A DNA stretch of 64,000 bases, taken from Chionoecetes opilio. Lineage: Eukaryota; Arthropoda; Malacostraca; Decapoda; Majidae. This document shows positions 11,088-21,661 of the stretch, piece by piece. The stretch spans positions 24,934 to 88,933 of the forward strand of contig JACEEZ010019052.1 of NCBI GenBank assembly GCA_016584305.1. Reading direction: 5' to 3'. How positions within the stretch are numbered: position 1 is the first letter of the stretch; each line of letters starts with the position of its first letter. The position numbers were made by a program, and so were the translations under genes. Under the pieces are notes generated by a model. That model was not told the DNA's origin and did no database searches. It saw only the letters and a list, made by a program, of their open reading frames with translations.

Positions 11088-11208
11088 ATTTCCTACCTTA
11101 TGTGCATAGCCTACCTTATACAATCTGTTTGTACATACAATATTACTATTATAACACTGCTGTACAAACAGGTTGTGTAAGCTAGGCCATGCACATAAGG
11201 TAGGAAAT
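11088..11208. repeat. Long hairpin, about 48-bp arms
   Basis: Arms at 11088-11135 and 11161-11208 are near-complementary (ATTTCCTACCTTATGTGCAT against its inverse at the right end), with a 25-bp spacer. It is repeated in degraded form near 25021-25165. It lies inside the TIR DNA element. Confidence 0.8.
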
Positions 11209-11261
11209 GATAATGCAGAATGGGTATAAATAAGACAAACTAGAAGCCGCTATAACCTACC

Positions 11262-11597
11262 AATGAGCGAACCCAATGAGCTGCAGTCGAGAGCAAATTT
11301 ACCAGCGATACCCTGTTACGAGGTCGAAGTTACTAGACCGCTACGAGAGATGGCAAAACTGTATTCGGCAACGATATTGTAAGCACCTAGTAAGGTACGA
11401 GGTCCATTGCAGCTGGTAGCCACCAGAGGGGTCTGGTGTCGCGCAACAGCCAATCATCTCCACGCTTACATAAGGCGTGTTGTGCTTACTCGTGCTTTCC
11501 TTTCTCTCTCTCTCCTTTCTCTCTCTCATATCTCTGATATATCTCTCATATCTCTCTCATATCGCTGAAAAGATCAGAAGGTGAGAAAGATCTGGGA
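11262..11597. other. Unassigned spacer with CT-rich microsatellite
   Basis: No gene is seen. CT-rich simple sequence with ATCTCTCAT repeats occupies 11500-11572. This is the junction between the first copy of the nested block and the CR1 fragment before the second copy. Confidence 0.6.
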
Positions 11598-11834
11598 GTG
11601 CGAGAAAGCTCAGACCTCCGTCCTAGGAATCAATATATTGAGGCTAGAAATCGAGCTAACAGGGTGTTAGGATTTATTACCAGGAGTGTTAAAAGTAGAA
11701 GTGCTGAGGTTATTATAAAGCTTTATTTGGCACTAGTCAGACCTCACCTAGACTATGCAGTTCAGTTTTGGTCTCCCTATTACAGGATGGATATAGCCTT
11801 GTTAGAATCAGAGCAAAGAAGGATGACCAAAATT
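11598..11834 (+). mobile_element. CR1-like LINE fragment (RT C-terminal region)
   Basis: Reads in one frame with the CR1 C-terminal region, including RNRANRVLGFITRSVKSRSA, LVRPHLDYAVQFWSPYYR and QRRMTK. It is the same family as the antisense CR1 insertions but in the plus orientation. The frame continues without a stop into the RTE endonuclease start (TIRVGSWNVLSLS) at about 11845, giving an accidental chimeric open frame of 100 codons (11598-11900). Confidence 0.8.
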
Positions 11835-11845
11835 CACAAACACAG

Positions 11846-12362
11846 ACAAACAATTCGTGTGGGCTCGTGGAACGTTCTGAGCCTCTCAGACGATCGTTGA
11901 CTACCTCTCCTATCGGGCGAGCTCAGTAGGCTGAGGGTGGATATAGTGAGACTCTCTGAGACGAAGAGGCCTGGCAGTGGCGAGACTAGCAGTGAGGGTT
12001 ACACCTACTACTGGTCCGGCATGAGCAATGGTCACCATGTCCTGGGAGTAGCTATAGGCATCTCTAGCAAACTGCAGCCGTCAGTTGTAGAAGTTACTCC
12101 GGTAGATGAACGTATAATGCGGGTGAGGATGAAACACAAATGGGGTTTTAAAGTCTTTTGCAGCAGTGTACGTTCCTACCCAAAGGGTTTCGTAAAACTG
12201 AAGAGAAAGGGGATGTTCTACGCCAAATTCGACTCTGTATTAGGGCCCGTGGTCTTTCTCGGGACACCCCTCATTGTCTTGGCGACTTTAATGTTACTAC
12301 TGGCAAATGGAGAGATGGCTACTAGTATGTATTGCTCCCCATGGTTCCGGTACCCGAAACAT
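11846..12362 (+). mobile_element. RTE-like LINE, copy 2: endonuclease domain (5' part)
   Basis: Second copy of the endonuclease segment, near-identical to 361-868. From 11937 it reads LSETKRPGSGETSS, YYWSGMSNGHHVLGVAIGIS and VEVTPVDERIMRVRMKH. Small indels shift the frame before the GDFNVT region (seen in another frame near 12282-12305). It is interrupted by the CR1-like insertion at the same base as copy 1; CGAAACAT at 12355-12362 is the left target-site duplication. Confidence 0.85.
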
Positions 12363-13783
12363 AAGAACATTAAGAAAATAGGAAGCTAACAAGAGGCCAG
12401 GAGTCCTACACGTGGTAGTTCCTGTCACCTAACACTACCTACATCCACCTTTCATCCCCATCCATGAACCTATCCAGCCCCTCTTTAAAGCTCCCTAATG
12501 ACTCAGCACTAACTACCTGTCTACTGAGACCATTCCATTCATTCACCACCTTATTTGTGAACCAGTTTTTTCCTATTGCCTTTCTAAATCTACGCTTTTC
12601 CAGCTGGAATCCGTTACTTCTTGTTCTACCCTGGTTAAAAGCCGTAAGAATTTTTCCTACCTCTCTTTTATTAAATCCCTTTATCCACTTAAAAACTTCT
12701 ATCAGATCGCCCCTTACTCTGCGTCTCTCGAGTGAGTGTAATTTTAATAACTTCAATCTCCTCTCATAACTAAAGTTACGCATCCCGTGTATCATTTTGG
12801 TCATCCTTCTCTGCACTGTTTCTAACAAGGCTATATCCTTCCTGTAATATGGAGACCAAAACTGAACCGCATAGTCTAGGTGAGGCCTGACTAGAGCCAG
12901 ATAAGGCTTTAGAATAGCTTCCGCACTTCTACTTTTAACACTTCTGGTAATGAATCCTAATACTCTATTAGCTCTATTTCTGGCCTCAATACATTGTTTC
13001 CTAGGTCGGAGGTCTGGGCTCACCCTCACTCCAAGATATTTTGCACCTTATGATCTTTTCAGCGATACATTGCTTATGGTGTATCTATTACCAGGGGTTT
13101 TTCTACCAACATTCATAACGCTGCATTTATCAATATTAAATTTCATCTGCCATCTGACTGCCCACTCGTTAAGTTTATCTAAGTCTCCATGCAATATGTT
13201 TACATCAGACTGTGATCCAATAGTCCTACCTACCTTAGTATCATTAGCAAACTTGCTGATATCACTGCTAATCCCACTATTCAAGTCGTTGATGTAAATC
13301 AAAAATAGTAATGGACCCAAAACAGACCCTTGTGGAACTCCACTTGTCACCAGTCCCCATTCAGATTTAGAACCATTAATTGTAACCCTTTGTTGCCTAT
13401 TACTTAGCCAAGCTCTGATCCAATGAAGAACCTTCCCATCTATTCCATGAGCCTTAACCTTATTTAAGAGTCGCTCGTGTGGTACTTTGTCAAATGCCTT
13501 ACAAAAGTCCAGATATATTATATCATAATCCTTATCATTATCTGCCGTCTCATAAACTTTCCTATAAAAACTCAATAAATTGGTGAGACATGACCTACCC
13601 TTGGTGAATCCATGCTGTGAATCATTGATCAAAACTATGTTTATCTAAGTGCTCTCTAATGTTTTTTGCAATAATAGATTCCAATAATTTACCCACCACT
13701 GACGTTAGACTACGGGTCGAAAATTTTGACTTTAGTCCTCTGTCTCCCTTCTTAAATATGGGAACAAGTTCTTAACAAGTTCA
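12363..13783 (-). mobile_element. CR1-like LINE inserted antisense into RTE, copy 2
   Basis: This is the cleaner copy of the CR1 insertion. On the minus strand two long frames cover the reverse transcriptase. The first, 13632-13048, starts SQHGFTKGRSCLTNLLSFYR and runs through [40 protein letters not shown] and the active-site box FANDTK, where the usual FADD has Asn for the first Asp. A frameshift near 13030-13050 leads to the second, 13029-12439, ending FKEGLDRFMDGDERWM. The 3' end (12363-12385) has the TTCTTATG-type octamer tail. AGAAACAT at 13784-13791 is the right target-site duplication. The 5' end is truncated within the early RT. Confidence 0.88.
12439..13632 (-). pseudogene. CR1-like reverse transcriptase remnant (one frameshift, D to N active site)
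   Basis: Reverse transcriptase of the CR1 insertion in copy 2; it would copy the element's RNA at the nicked target. About 390 codons remain in two frames of 194 and 196 codons. The RT palm motifs are clear: KAFDKVPH near 13490, SGVPQGS near 13340, the FAND box near 13235. The C-terminal thumb and tail follow (CR1-type HLDYAVQFWSPYYR and QRRMTKMIHG near 12880-12780). The Asn in the FADD box should abolish polymerisation. The endonuclease half is absent because the copy is 5'-truncated. Confidence 0.85.
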
Positions 13784-16105
13784 AGAAACATTAACAGTTC
13801 TCTGCTTCTGAATTTTGCGAGGTCCGGAAGGTTGAGAATTGCAGGTTCTTGGTATCAGAGAATAGAGCTGCACCGCTGGACACGGTATAGTAATGCCGGA
13901 GGGGTAGCTAAGGAGATCGACCACGTTCTCGTTAGTACTCGTTGGAGGATCCTCCAGAATTGTAGGGTTTACCGGAGTGCTGAGTTATTTGGAACAGATC
14001 ACAGACTTGTTGTTGCTACACATAAGCTTCGTGTCAAGTCCAGAAGATCTCACGAGTTAACCATACTGTGTTTCTTCTTGAGAAACTGAAGGACTTAACA
14101 TGTGCCCATGCGTATACACAGTGGCAGTCTAAAATCGGTTTGATGTGCTCGGTGCCCTTGAGGACTCTGTAGAACTGTTGGTTACCTGCAAACGTGAAAC
14201 TGTACAGGCTGTCGCCTGTACAGTACAAGGAGTGTAGTGGGAAGCGCACGAGGTCAAGGCGTGGTTTTGTCTCGACGGAGACGCTGGAGAAAATCGAGGA
14301 GAGACGCGCTGCCAGGCTGGCTGGGAACCACGACCAGCATAGGGCTCTGTCACGCTGGACTAGGACCCTCCTGGGGAGAGACAAGGAGAGGTATGTCAGG
14401 AGTCTCGCTGAGGATGTCGAGGGCCATTTGAACGCTAATGACCTCCGACCCGCCTACCGAGCCCTGAAGAAGCTCCGTTCCAAGTCTCCAACTCGGGCGA
14501 ATGCTATTCGAGCAGCAGATGGGCGTCTCGTGTTGGACATAGATGGCCAGATGGCTCGTTGGACTGAGTACTTTGGGCAGTTATTCACGGTGGACCATCC
14601 AATTGAGCAGCTTCACACCACTGGGTTACGGGCAGTGGATGCCGATCCTCCCATTGACGAAACTGCACCCTCTCTTGACGAAGTCAGAGAGGCTGTAGCA
14701 AAGTTGAGGGATAGCAAGGCAGCTGGTGTTTGTAATATCAGTGCAGAGTTCCTCAAAGCTGGAGGTGAGGCTATGATCCGTGGGTTGCAAGCTGTCCTGA
14801 CTGCCGTGTGGCAATCAGGTACCATTCCTCCTGACTGGAAAAGGGGGCTGGTCGTCCCTATCTGGAAAGGGAAAAAGGGGACCGTCAAGACTGCAACAAT
14901 TACTGCGGTATTACACGGTTTAGCGTGCCAGGCAAGGTGCTTGCCCATCTATTGCTGACACGGATCCGCAGTCATCTGCTTAAGCATCAAAGACCTCAGC
15001 AGTCTGGGTTCACGCCTGGTAAGTCAACAACGGACCGTATTCTAGCGCTTCGTTTCCTGGTATGTGGAACGCCGCCGTGAGTTTCGACAGAGGATGCTTG
15101 CAGCCTATGTTGATCTCAAGAAGGCATTTGACTCAGTGCATCGTGAGTCACTCTGGGGTCTTCTGCGACTTCGTGGGATTCCTGCAAGGACTATTGGTTT
15201 GATGACTGATCTGTACTCTGGGACTGAGAGTGCTGTGAAGTGTGGGGGAGGTGTATCCAGCTTCTTTCCTGTGAATACATGAGTGAGGCAAGGGTGCGTC
15301 CTTGCCCCATCACTTTTCAACACTTGTATGGACTGGGTATTGGGCAAAGTTGTAGATCAAAGTGATGTTGGAGCATCCCTCCGCAACACCAAGATCACTG
15401 ATCTTGTTTTTGCCGATAATGCAGTAATCTTTGCTGAGTCGCTGAAGGTCCTGGTGATGGTTCTCGAGGCGCTGCACCAGGAGGCAAAGCCTTTGGGACT
15501 TGAGGTCTCTTGCCTTATGACCAAGGTCTAGGTGTTTGGAGGCTTACTAAATGAAACAGTACAGTCTGTTCATGCGTGCGGCGAGGACATTGAGATCTTG
15601 GAAAGTTTTACATACCTTGGTAGCGCAGTCCATAATGACGGCGGGTCACATCAAGAAGTCTTATGACGGATTGACATAGCCCACGGTGTTATGGACTCGC
15701 TCAGCAGGAGTATTTGGCGTTGTCGGTACCTGTGCAGAAGGACAAAGATCCGGATTTTCAAGTCGCTTGTGATCCCTGTCTTACTCTATGGTTGTGAGAC
15801 ATGATGGATACTAAATAGCGATTTGAAGAGACGAATCGATACCTTTGGTAATAAGTGTCTTCGCAGAGTCATGGGGTATCGCTGGGATGATTACCTGTCA
15901 AATCAGCGATTGCACCGTGAGACTGCATCGAGGCCTATGACCTGCATTGTCCGTCAGCGCCAACTTCGGCTCGTGGCTGGGGCAAGTTGATGTTTCTTGT
16001 CGAGAGCTGCTTGGTATGGGAAAGGAGCTTGCATGTGGACTCGCGCGTGGTGACCCCTGGGAGTGGCGTCATAGGGTGGGCGAGGCGACGTGCCCCCCGG
16101 TGTAT
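13784..16105 (+). mobile_element. RTE-like LINE, copy 2: reverse transcriptase part
   Basis: Second copy of the RTE body. The longest open stretch is 14194-14958 (254 codons). It holds the connector (RRGFVSTETLEKIEERRAAR, YVRSLAEDVEGHLNANDLRP) and the RT N-terminus (GVCNISAEFLKAGGEAMIRG, GTIPPDWKRGLVVPIWKGKK). A frameshift near 14870 then breaks it. Later segments read AYVDLKKAFDSVHRESLWGL (15095-15155), GCVLAPSLFN (15295-15325) and FADNAVI (15408-15430), with the same Asp-to-Asn change as copy 1. The C-terminal GYRWDDYLSNQ-type and GEATCPPVY sequences close it. It is dead: at least four frame breaks plus the active-site change. Confidence 0.88.
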
Positions 16106-16468
16106 TTTTTTTATTTTATTTTTTTATTTACATCTGTGCCTATAGGGCCTGCAGGCAGTGACCTTCAGGGTTCGGATGGTAGGACCTGGAGGCTCACTTG
16201 AGGGCTGTGATGGTTGGCCCTCGCCCGTGGTGGCGCAGGCAGGATTTTATAGTGACGCCTGTAATTAGAGGGCTCATGCCGCCCCCTTGTAGACTCAGAT
16301 GCACTCGCAATCGAAGGTAGAGTTAATGGCCAGGGCATGTGGGTATTTTTAGGCCACTCGATGGTGCAGAAATATTTTAAGTGGATTTATGGGTCTCACT
16401 CGGGATCGAACTCGGGTCTTCGAGAACGCCACAAGGTGACGCTAACCACTCTGCTACCGCCTCCCCGA
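16106..16468 (-). mobile_element. tRNA-derived SINE inserted in RTE, copy 2
   Basis: Same insertion as at 4600, better preserved. The minus-strand head GGGGAGGCGGTAGCAGAG sits at 16466-16449, the B box GAGTTCGATCCCG near 16413-16401, and the A-rich tail is the T tract at 16106-16132. GTAT duplications lie at 16102-16105 and 16469-16472. Confidence 0.78.
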
Positions 16469-17366
16469 GTATGCCCCCAATGATTGATTGTACCGCTGCC
16501 GACTGTGGTTTCGTTGGAAGGGGAAGTCTATACTGTGAGGGTTCGAGTCCTCACCAAGATCAATATATAATAATAGTGGGATATAATGTTTAGTCCCCAA
16601 ATTGGGATTGTTACCCTGTCAGTGCGTCTGTGAAAAGATTCTTCTGACGAGATTCATAAGGGAAAATCAGTCGGCCCAGGGCAGTGTAGCGCTCCGTCCC
16701 AGTGTAGTCCTATGGAACGTTACATTAGTTCCCTGTCCCAGCCTCCATGACCAGTTCCTACATACTCATGTCATCTAGTCATGAGGGCTGCAGCTCCCCC
16801 TTCGGCATCTTCTTCAGAGTAACATCACGACGGCAGAAGAGAGAAAAGTAGAAGAGTGAAAGTGAAAGTGGTCAACCTGCAGTAACAGCATGCAAAACAT
16901 TACAGGCGGGTCACAATCAGGTATATTTACGGTTTAGGTCATCCCGCGATTTCGAAGTTGAAACTAAGTTTTCCCGAATAGTTTTTATGTTCTTAGTATG
17001 AACTTGCCATTCGTTTTTGCTGGAAGCCAATTTTTGTTTATAGGTGTAGCCATACACCATAGACCCGCCCAGCCCCGCAAATCTTGTTTCGCTTTGCACT
17101 GCCATAATTTTGAAAATTGTAGTATTTTGTATATCATCTGTTACTAAACCAAACCTAACCTAACCTAATCTGATTTAAACTAACTTAACCGTTTCTGGCT
17201 GAAATTACTAGATTTTGGGTAGAATATGTATCACCATTATTATTCATTTACACCAAGGGAAATGGGGTTCAAAAGACTCACTGAGAATGAGGAGATCTAC
17301 ACGATGAGACAGGTTAGAATTGTCATGCTCAACGATCACCTAAATCATTATAACACAATTTGATAT
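16469..17366 (+). mobile_element. RTE 3' end, probable 3' UTR and flank, copy 2
   Basis: Matches 4960-5837. It resumes with YAPND and a stop, then non-coding sequence, then a CCTAACCTAACC tract near 17153-17170. It ends in ATAT (17363-17366) before the LTR. The RTE / flank boundary cannot be set from the copies, which share the same flank. Confidence 0.5.
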
Positions 17367-18074
17367 TGTTACGACGGCAGGCAGTGCCTTCATCAGGGTG
17401 ACGTCATTCGCGCCGAGGATTCCTATTGGCCGCAGCACGGTTGCCACTGGACGGTGATTGGCTGGCTGGTGGGCGCCGTGACGAAGGAAGAAAGAAAAGA
17501 GGGGTGCCGCGCGGCACCCAAGAGGCAGTCAGGTTAGAGACATCTCTAGGAGAAGACGCGCGCGCGGGCTGCCGGCTGTGGCAGTCACCGACGAAGGGGA
17601 ACGGCGGGGCCAGTAGAGAGATGACTTCTGACTCGTTGGGAGGCACGGGGGACTTCCTGGGAGAGGAATTGCCCCTGTGGACTGCGGCGCCTGCACGAGG
17701 CGGCCAGCTGAACTGTTCCTGTTGGTGTTAAAAACACTGTGGTAAGGCGACGTAACGTCTCCCGTGGTGCGTTGTGGCGCCTGACAAGGCGGCCACTGTG
17801 GTGTGCCTGTGGGTGGCATTGTGTTGTGGTTATGTAGCGTCTCCTTACGACGGCCGCATAGGTCGGGGGTTGTGGCGTGTGTTGTAGTGTCTAGTTGTAG
17901 ATTTGTAGTGAGTGACATTGAAACATGTACTGTGTGTTACTTCAATATAACACCGTCAAAGGACCCCTTGTGTTTGCCTAAACCCTTCCCCCCTGAGTGT
18001 GTGAGCAGCCAGAGAAGGGGAACACAGCCTGGTAAGTCCTCAATTCCTAGCATGAGCCCTGTTACGTGCTACGT
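17367..18074 (+). repeat. LTR copy, truncated at an apparent assembly joint
   Basis: Begins TGTTACGACGGCAGGCAG like the other LTRs and follows them to about GTTACGTGCTACG (18061-18074). It then changes to 47 bp of unrelated sequence ending in the N at 18122. The LTR end, primer-binding site and internal region are missing here but are present at 19296 onward. Confidence 0.8.
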
Positions 18075-18121
18075 TGCTACGCTGCCTCATCTCCACCACT
18101 GTGTAAGGACCTAGCTAAGAC

Positions 18122-18122
18122 N
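18122..18122. other. Single ambiguous base (N), probable assembly joint
   Basis: The only non-ACGT base in the window. It sits exactly at the start of a second copy of the preceding 1.9 kb, which suggests a scaffold or gap-fill joint rather than biology. Confidence 0.8.
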
Positions 18123-19295
18123 GGATGGAGGCCCTCACTTGAGGGCTGTGATGGTTGGCCCTCGCCCGTGGTGGCGCAGGCAGGATTTTATAGTGGAACC
18201 CTTTAGACTCACCCCGCCCCTTGTACTCGGAAATCGCAATCGAAGGTAGAGTAATGGCCAGGGCATGTGGGTATTTTTAGGCCACTCGATGGTGCAGAAA
18301 TATTTTAAGTGGATTTATGGGTCTCACTCGGGATCGAACTCGGGTCTTCGAGAACGCCACAAGGTGACGCTAACCACTCTGCTACCGCCTCCCCGAGTAT
18401 GCCCCCAATGATTGATTGTACCACTGCCGACTGTGGTTTCGTTGGAAGGGGAAGTCTATACTGTGAGGGTTCGAGTCCTCACCAAGATCAATATATAATA
18501 ATAGTGGGATATAATGTTTAGTCCGCCAAATTGGGATTGTTACCCTGTCAGTGCGTCTGTGAAAAGATTCTTCTGACGAGATTCATAAGGGAAAATCAGT
18601 CGGCCAGGGCAGTGTAGCGCTCCGTCCCAGTGTAGTCCTATGGAACGTTACATTAGTTCCCTGTCCAGCCTCCATGACCAGTTCCTACATACTCATGTCA
18701 TCTAGTCATGAGGGCTGCAGCTCCCCTTCGGCATCTTCTTCAGAGTAACATCACGACGGCAGAAGAGAGAAAAGTAGAAGAGTGAAAGTGAAAGTGGTCA
18801 ACCTGCAGTAACAGCATGCAAAACATTACAGGCGGGTCACAATCAGGTATATTTACGGTTTAGGTCATCCCGCGATTTCGAAGTTGAAACTAAGTTTTCC
18901 CGAATAGTTTTTATGTTCTTAGTATGAACTTGCCATTCGTTTTTGCTGGAAGCCAATTTTTGTTTATAGGTGTAGCCATACACCATAGACCCGCCCAGCC
19001 CGCAAATCTTGTTTCGCTTTGCACTGCCAAAAATTTTGAAAATTGTAGTATTTTGTATATCATCTGTTACTAAACCAAACCTAAAACCCAACCTAATCTG
19101 ATTTAAACTAACTTAACCGTTCTGGCTGAAATTACTAGATTTTGGGTAGAATATGTATCACCATTATTATTCATTTACACCAAGGGAAATGGGGTTCAAA
19201 AGACTCACTGAGAATGAGGAGATCTACCACGATGAGACAGGTTAGAATTGTCATGCTCAACGATCACCTTAAATCATTATAACACAATTTGATAT
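18123..19295. repeat. Third copy of SINE fragment, RTE 3' end and LTR flank
   Basis: Repeats about 16190-17366: the SINE remainder (18123-18396, minus strand, head at its right end), the RTE 3' end (from 18397) and the non-coding flank ending ATAT (19292-19295). The head of this copy is cut inside the SINE at the N. Confidence 0.85.
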
Positions 19296-20118
19296 TGTTA
19301 CGACGGCAGGCAGTGCCTTCATCAGGGTGACGTCATTCGCGCCGAGGATTCCTATTGGCCGCCAGCACGGTTGCCACTGGACGGTGATTGGCTGGCTGGT
19401 GGGCGCCGTGACGAAGGAAGAAAGAAAAGAGGGGGCCGCGCGGCACCCAAGAGGCAGTCAGGTTAGAGACATCTCTAGGAGAAGACGCGCGCGCGGGCTG
19501 CCGGCTGTGGCAGTCACCGACGAAGGGGAACGGCGGGGCCAGTAGAGAGATGACTTCTGACTCGTTGGGAGGCACGGGGGACTTCCTGGGAGAGGAATTG
19601 CCCCTGTGGACTGCGGCGCCTGCACGAGGCGGCCAGCTGAACTGTTCCTGTTGGTGTTAAAAACACTGTGGTAAGGCGACGTAACGTCTCCCGTGGTGCG
19701 TTGTGGCGCCTGACAAGGCGGCCACTGTGGTGTGCCTGTGGGTGGCATTGTGTTGTGGTTATGTAGCGTCTCCTTACGACGGCCGCATAGGTCGGGGGTT
19801 GTGGCGTGTGTTGTAGTGTCTAGTTGTAGATTTGTAGTGAGTGACATTGAAACATGTACTGTGTGTTACTTCAATATAACACCGTCAAAGGACCCCTTGT
19901 GTTTGCCTAAACCCTTCCCCCCTGAGTGTGTGAGCAGCCAGAGAAGGGGAACACAGCCTGGTAAGTCCTCAATTCCTAGCATGAGCCCTGTTTACGTGCT
20001 ACGCGTCCCCCCCCTCTGTCTTAAGCACATGCCTGCTTCTCTGCATCTCAAGAGAGCAGCCCGAAGCTGGTGTAGAGGAGCCTAGCTGAGGACAGCAAAA
20101 AGGGGGGCGTTCGTTGCA
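19296..20118 (+). repeat. 5' LTR of the complete LTR element (copy 2b)
   Basis: This is an 823-bp LTR, TGTTACGACGG...GTTCGTTGCA. It is flanked on the left by ATAT (19292-19295), which matches ATAT right of the element's far end at 33985-33988. It contains the CRE-like TGACGTCA (19328-19335). The 3' LTR (21662-22416 plus 33912-33984) differs from it at scattered bases. Confidence 0.88.
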
Positions 20119-20136
20119 CTGGTGTCAGTTGTGGGA
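20119..20136 (+). promoter_or_regulatory. Primer-binding site of the LTR element
   Basis: CTGGTGTCAGTTGTGGGA follows the LTR end immediately. TGGTGTCAG-type sites next to a 5' LTR are typical of Gypsy-group elements primed by a tRNA (Leu-type in insects). The tRNA assignment is from general knowledge, not from a match made here. Confidence 0.6.
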
Positions 20137-20209
20137 TTTTGCTGGAATATTGAGGTGAAAAAAGGCAGGTATCGTGAAATTCCTTTGTCTGGCTTCGGGG
20201 GAAGTCAAG

Positions 20210-20983
20210 ATGGCGGGCAGTGCTGATTCAGCGGCACAGCCGTCCTTGGCAGACCTTATGGCGGTGATGCAATCCATGAGTGTTACTTTGAGAGCAGGAC
20301 AAAAGGCGATGCATGAGGAAATTAAGACAATGTTCGGTAATCCCCACGCGGAAGTGACTGAGCGTTTGGTTGAAGTAAAACGTGAAGTGAAAAGTGAGGT
20401 GCTAAGTGAAGTACCCACTAAGGCAGAGCGAAAAGAGTTAGAGCAAGTGATGAGTGAGCAGAAAAACCTGGCTGTGGATGATATGTCTGAGCGTGTGGCT
20501 AGCGCTGGGGCCGCGGCTTGTGACCCGGTCATGGGTGTGATTGTGAAGGACGAGTCTAGGGGTGAGAGCGCGGCCGCGGTTTGTGAGTGGGAGGTGGGGC
20601 GTGTTGTGAAGTGTAGGGAGAGCGTAGCCCTGCCCCTCTCACTACCCACTCCACCTAGCTCACGCGAGTCTCCGCCTCGTCGTGTGGGCCCGAGTGCACG
20701 TCAGGAATGTGGCGACTTGCGACACAGGCCGCAGGAGCTTGATGCGCCTGTGTCGTGGAAGGCCTGTCGGGCCCAATTCGCGACGCTGGCGAGCAGCGTG
20801 AAAGGCGTGCAAGGCCTGGTTGGTGGCCTGCCGCCAAGACGGGTGCGGATCAAGCGCCCACTGTGGAAGGGCAAGAAACCCGCTCACTTCGCCTTGACAT
20901 GTAATCACCGGAAGAGGAGGCGCCGTCTGAGTGAGCGTAGGAGGCCACACAGCAAGCGAGGTAGGCCTCCGAGCGCAGGATGA
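20210..20983 (+). CDS. Gag-like protein of a non-autonomous Gypsy-type LTR element
   Basis: A 257-codon frame from the ATG at 20210 (context AAGATGG, preferred to the upstream ATG at 20174). The N-terminal third is rich in Lys/Glu and may be helical or coiled coil (residues about 30-90: LADLMAVMQSMSVTLRAGQK, AERKELEQVMSEQKN). Near residue 180 is PVSWKACRAQFATLAS, resembling the tryptophan-containing start of the capsid region in arthropod Gypsy Gag proteins. After it the sequence turns abruptly into a basic tail (RKRRRRLSERRRPHSKRG), not a normal capsid continuation. This suggests an internal deletion joining gag to distant sequence. No zinc knuckle is seen. The copy at 6653-8180 is frameshifted. 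Confidence 0.6.
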   Translation: MAGSADSAAQPSLADLMAVMQSMSVTLRAGQKAMHEEIKTMFGNPHAEVTERLVEVKREVKSEVLSEVPTKAERKELEQVMSEQKNLAVDDMSERVASAGAAACDPVMGVIVKDESRGESAAAVCEWEVGRVVKCRESVALPLSLPTPPSSRESPPRRVGPSARQECGDLRHRPQELDAPVSWKACRAQFATLASSVKGVQGLVGGLPPRRVRIKRPLWKGKKPAHFALTCNHRKRRRRLSERRRPHSKRGRPPSAG

Positions 20984-21648
20984 CGAAGTGGACGCACCCC
21001 TACGCGGCTCAGCCGCGCTTTCGGGGAGATGACGAGCAGTTGAGCTACTCCTGCAGTGTGTGGCCCCCGCCGAAGCTGGTACAGGTGGCAGTAACTGCTT
21101 GTTATGACGGTGGAAGGATAGACCGTGCCCGCTACCAGGCAGAGCCAGCCACAACGTGTTGCTGTTAAGCCCTGTCGCACCGTCACCGGCGCCTTGCAGT
21201 GGAGGGCATGGTCTGCAGTGGAAGTCATGGCGCCTTTGCCAGGGAGACTGGAGCAGTGGAGCCGGGTTAGAGCTGCGGAGGCCCAGTGGAGTGTGAAGAC
21301 TCCTGGGCCGCGGTTACCTCTGAGGCGGGCCAAGGGGTAAAGGAAGTCCCTCTGTGGTTTGTGGCGCCTGGTTGAGTTTGCAGCTGTGTTCCTGCTGGTG
21401 TGTCTCGCGTGTGAAGAGGGCGGCCTGGTGTGACTTTCCGACACTGCAGTAGCGGCTGGTGGATGACGATGGAGGGACTTGCAGTTGTGAAGCTTTGGGG
21501 TGGTAGTATTTGGTAAAAGGTGGTTTGTTTAATGATGAGGCGAGTTGCTTTTCATTTGAGGAGTTTGTGTTATATGTGTATGTAGCCATGTATTATGATT
21601 TTTCTGTTTCTTTTTAGTTTTGGCTGGCCGAGGTCGGCCAGTTTTTGT
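20984..21648 (+). other. LTR element internal region without recognisable pol
   Basis: No aspartic protease, RT, RNase H or integrase motif can be read in any frame. Open frames are shorter than 100 codons apart from antisense GC-driven ones. With an internal region of only about 1.5 kb, the element has lost its pol gene and is non-autonomous. Confidence 0.65.
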
Positions 21649-21661
21649 GAGAGGAGGGCAG
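21649..21661 (+). promoter_or_regulatory. Polypurine tract
   Basis: GAGAGGAGGGCAG lies immediately upstream of the 3' LTR start, the position where plus-strand DNA synthesis is primed in LTR elements. An identical tract precedes 8181. Confidence 0.65.

Larger units (their letters stand above)
8931..11261 (+). mobile_element. Left part of TIR DNA element, copy 1 (truncated)
   Basis: The element begins CACAAAACAAAAGTTAGTCA directly after the LTR target site TGCA. The first 215 bp carry repeated GTTAGTCA / TGACTAAC and GAGTAAC words. A palindromic minisatellite follows, then AT-rich DNA with no recognisable coding sequence. This cleaner copy corresponds to 22417-25227 of the second copy but ends abruptly at 11261, where unrelated sequence begins. 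The right terminus is not present in this copy. I cannot recognise a transposase. Confidence 0.65.

Noticed and set aside
17529..17918. Antisense 129-codon frame repeated at 19458-19847 and 21824-22216
   Set aside because: It recurs only because the LTR recurs; composition reflects GC-rich LTR sequence and it is broken in copy 1.
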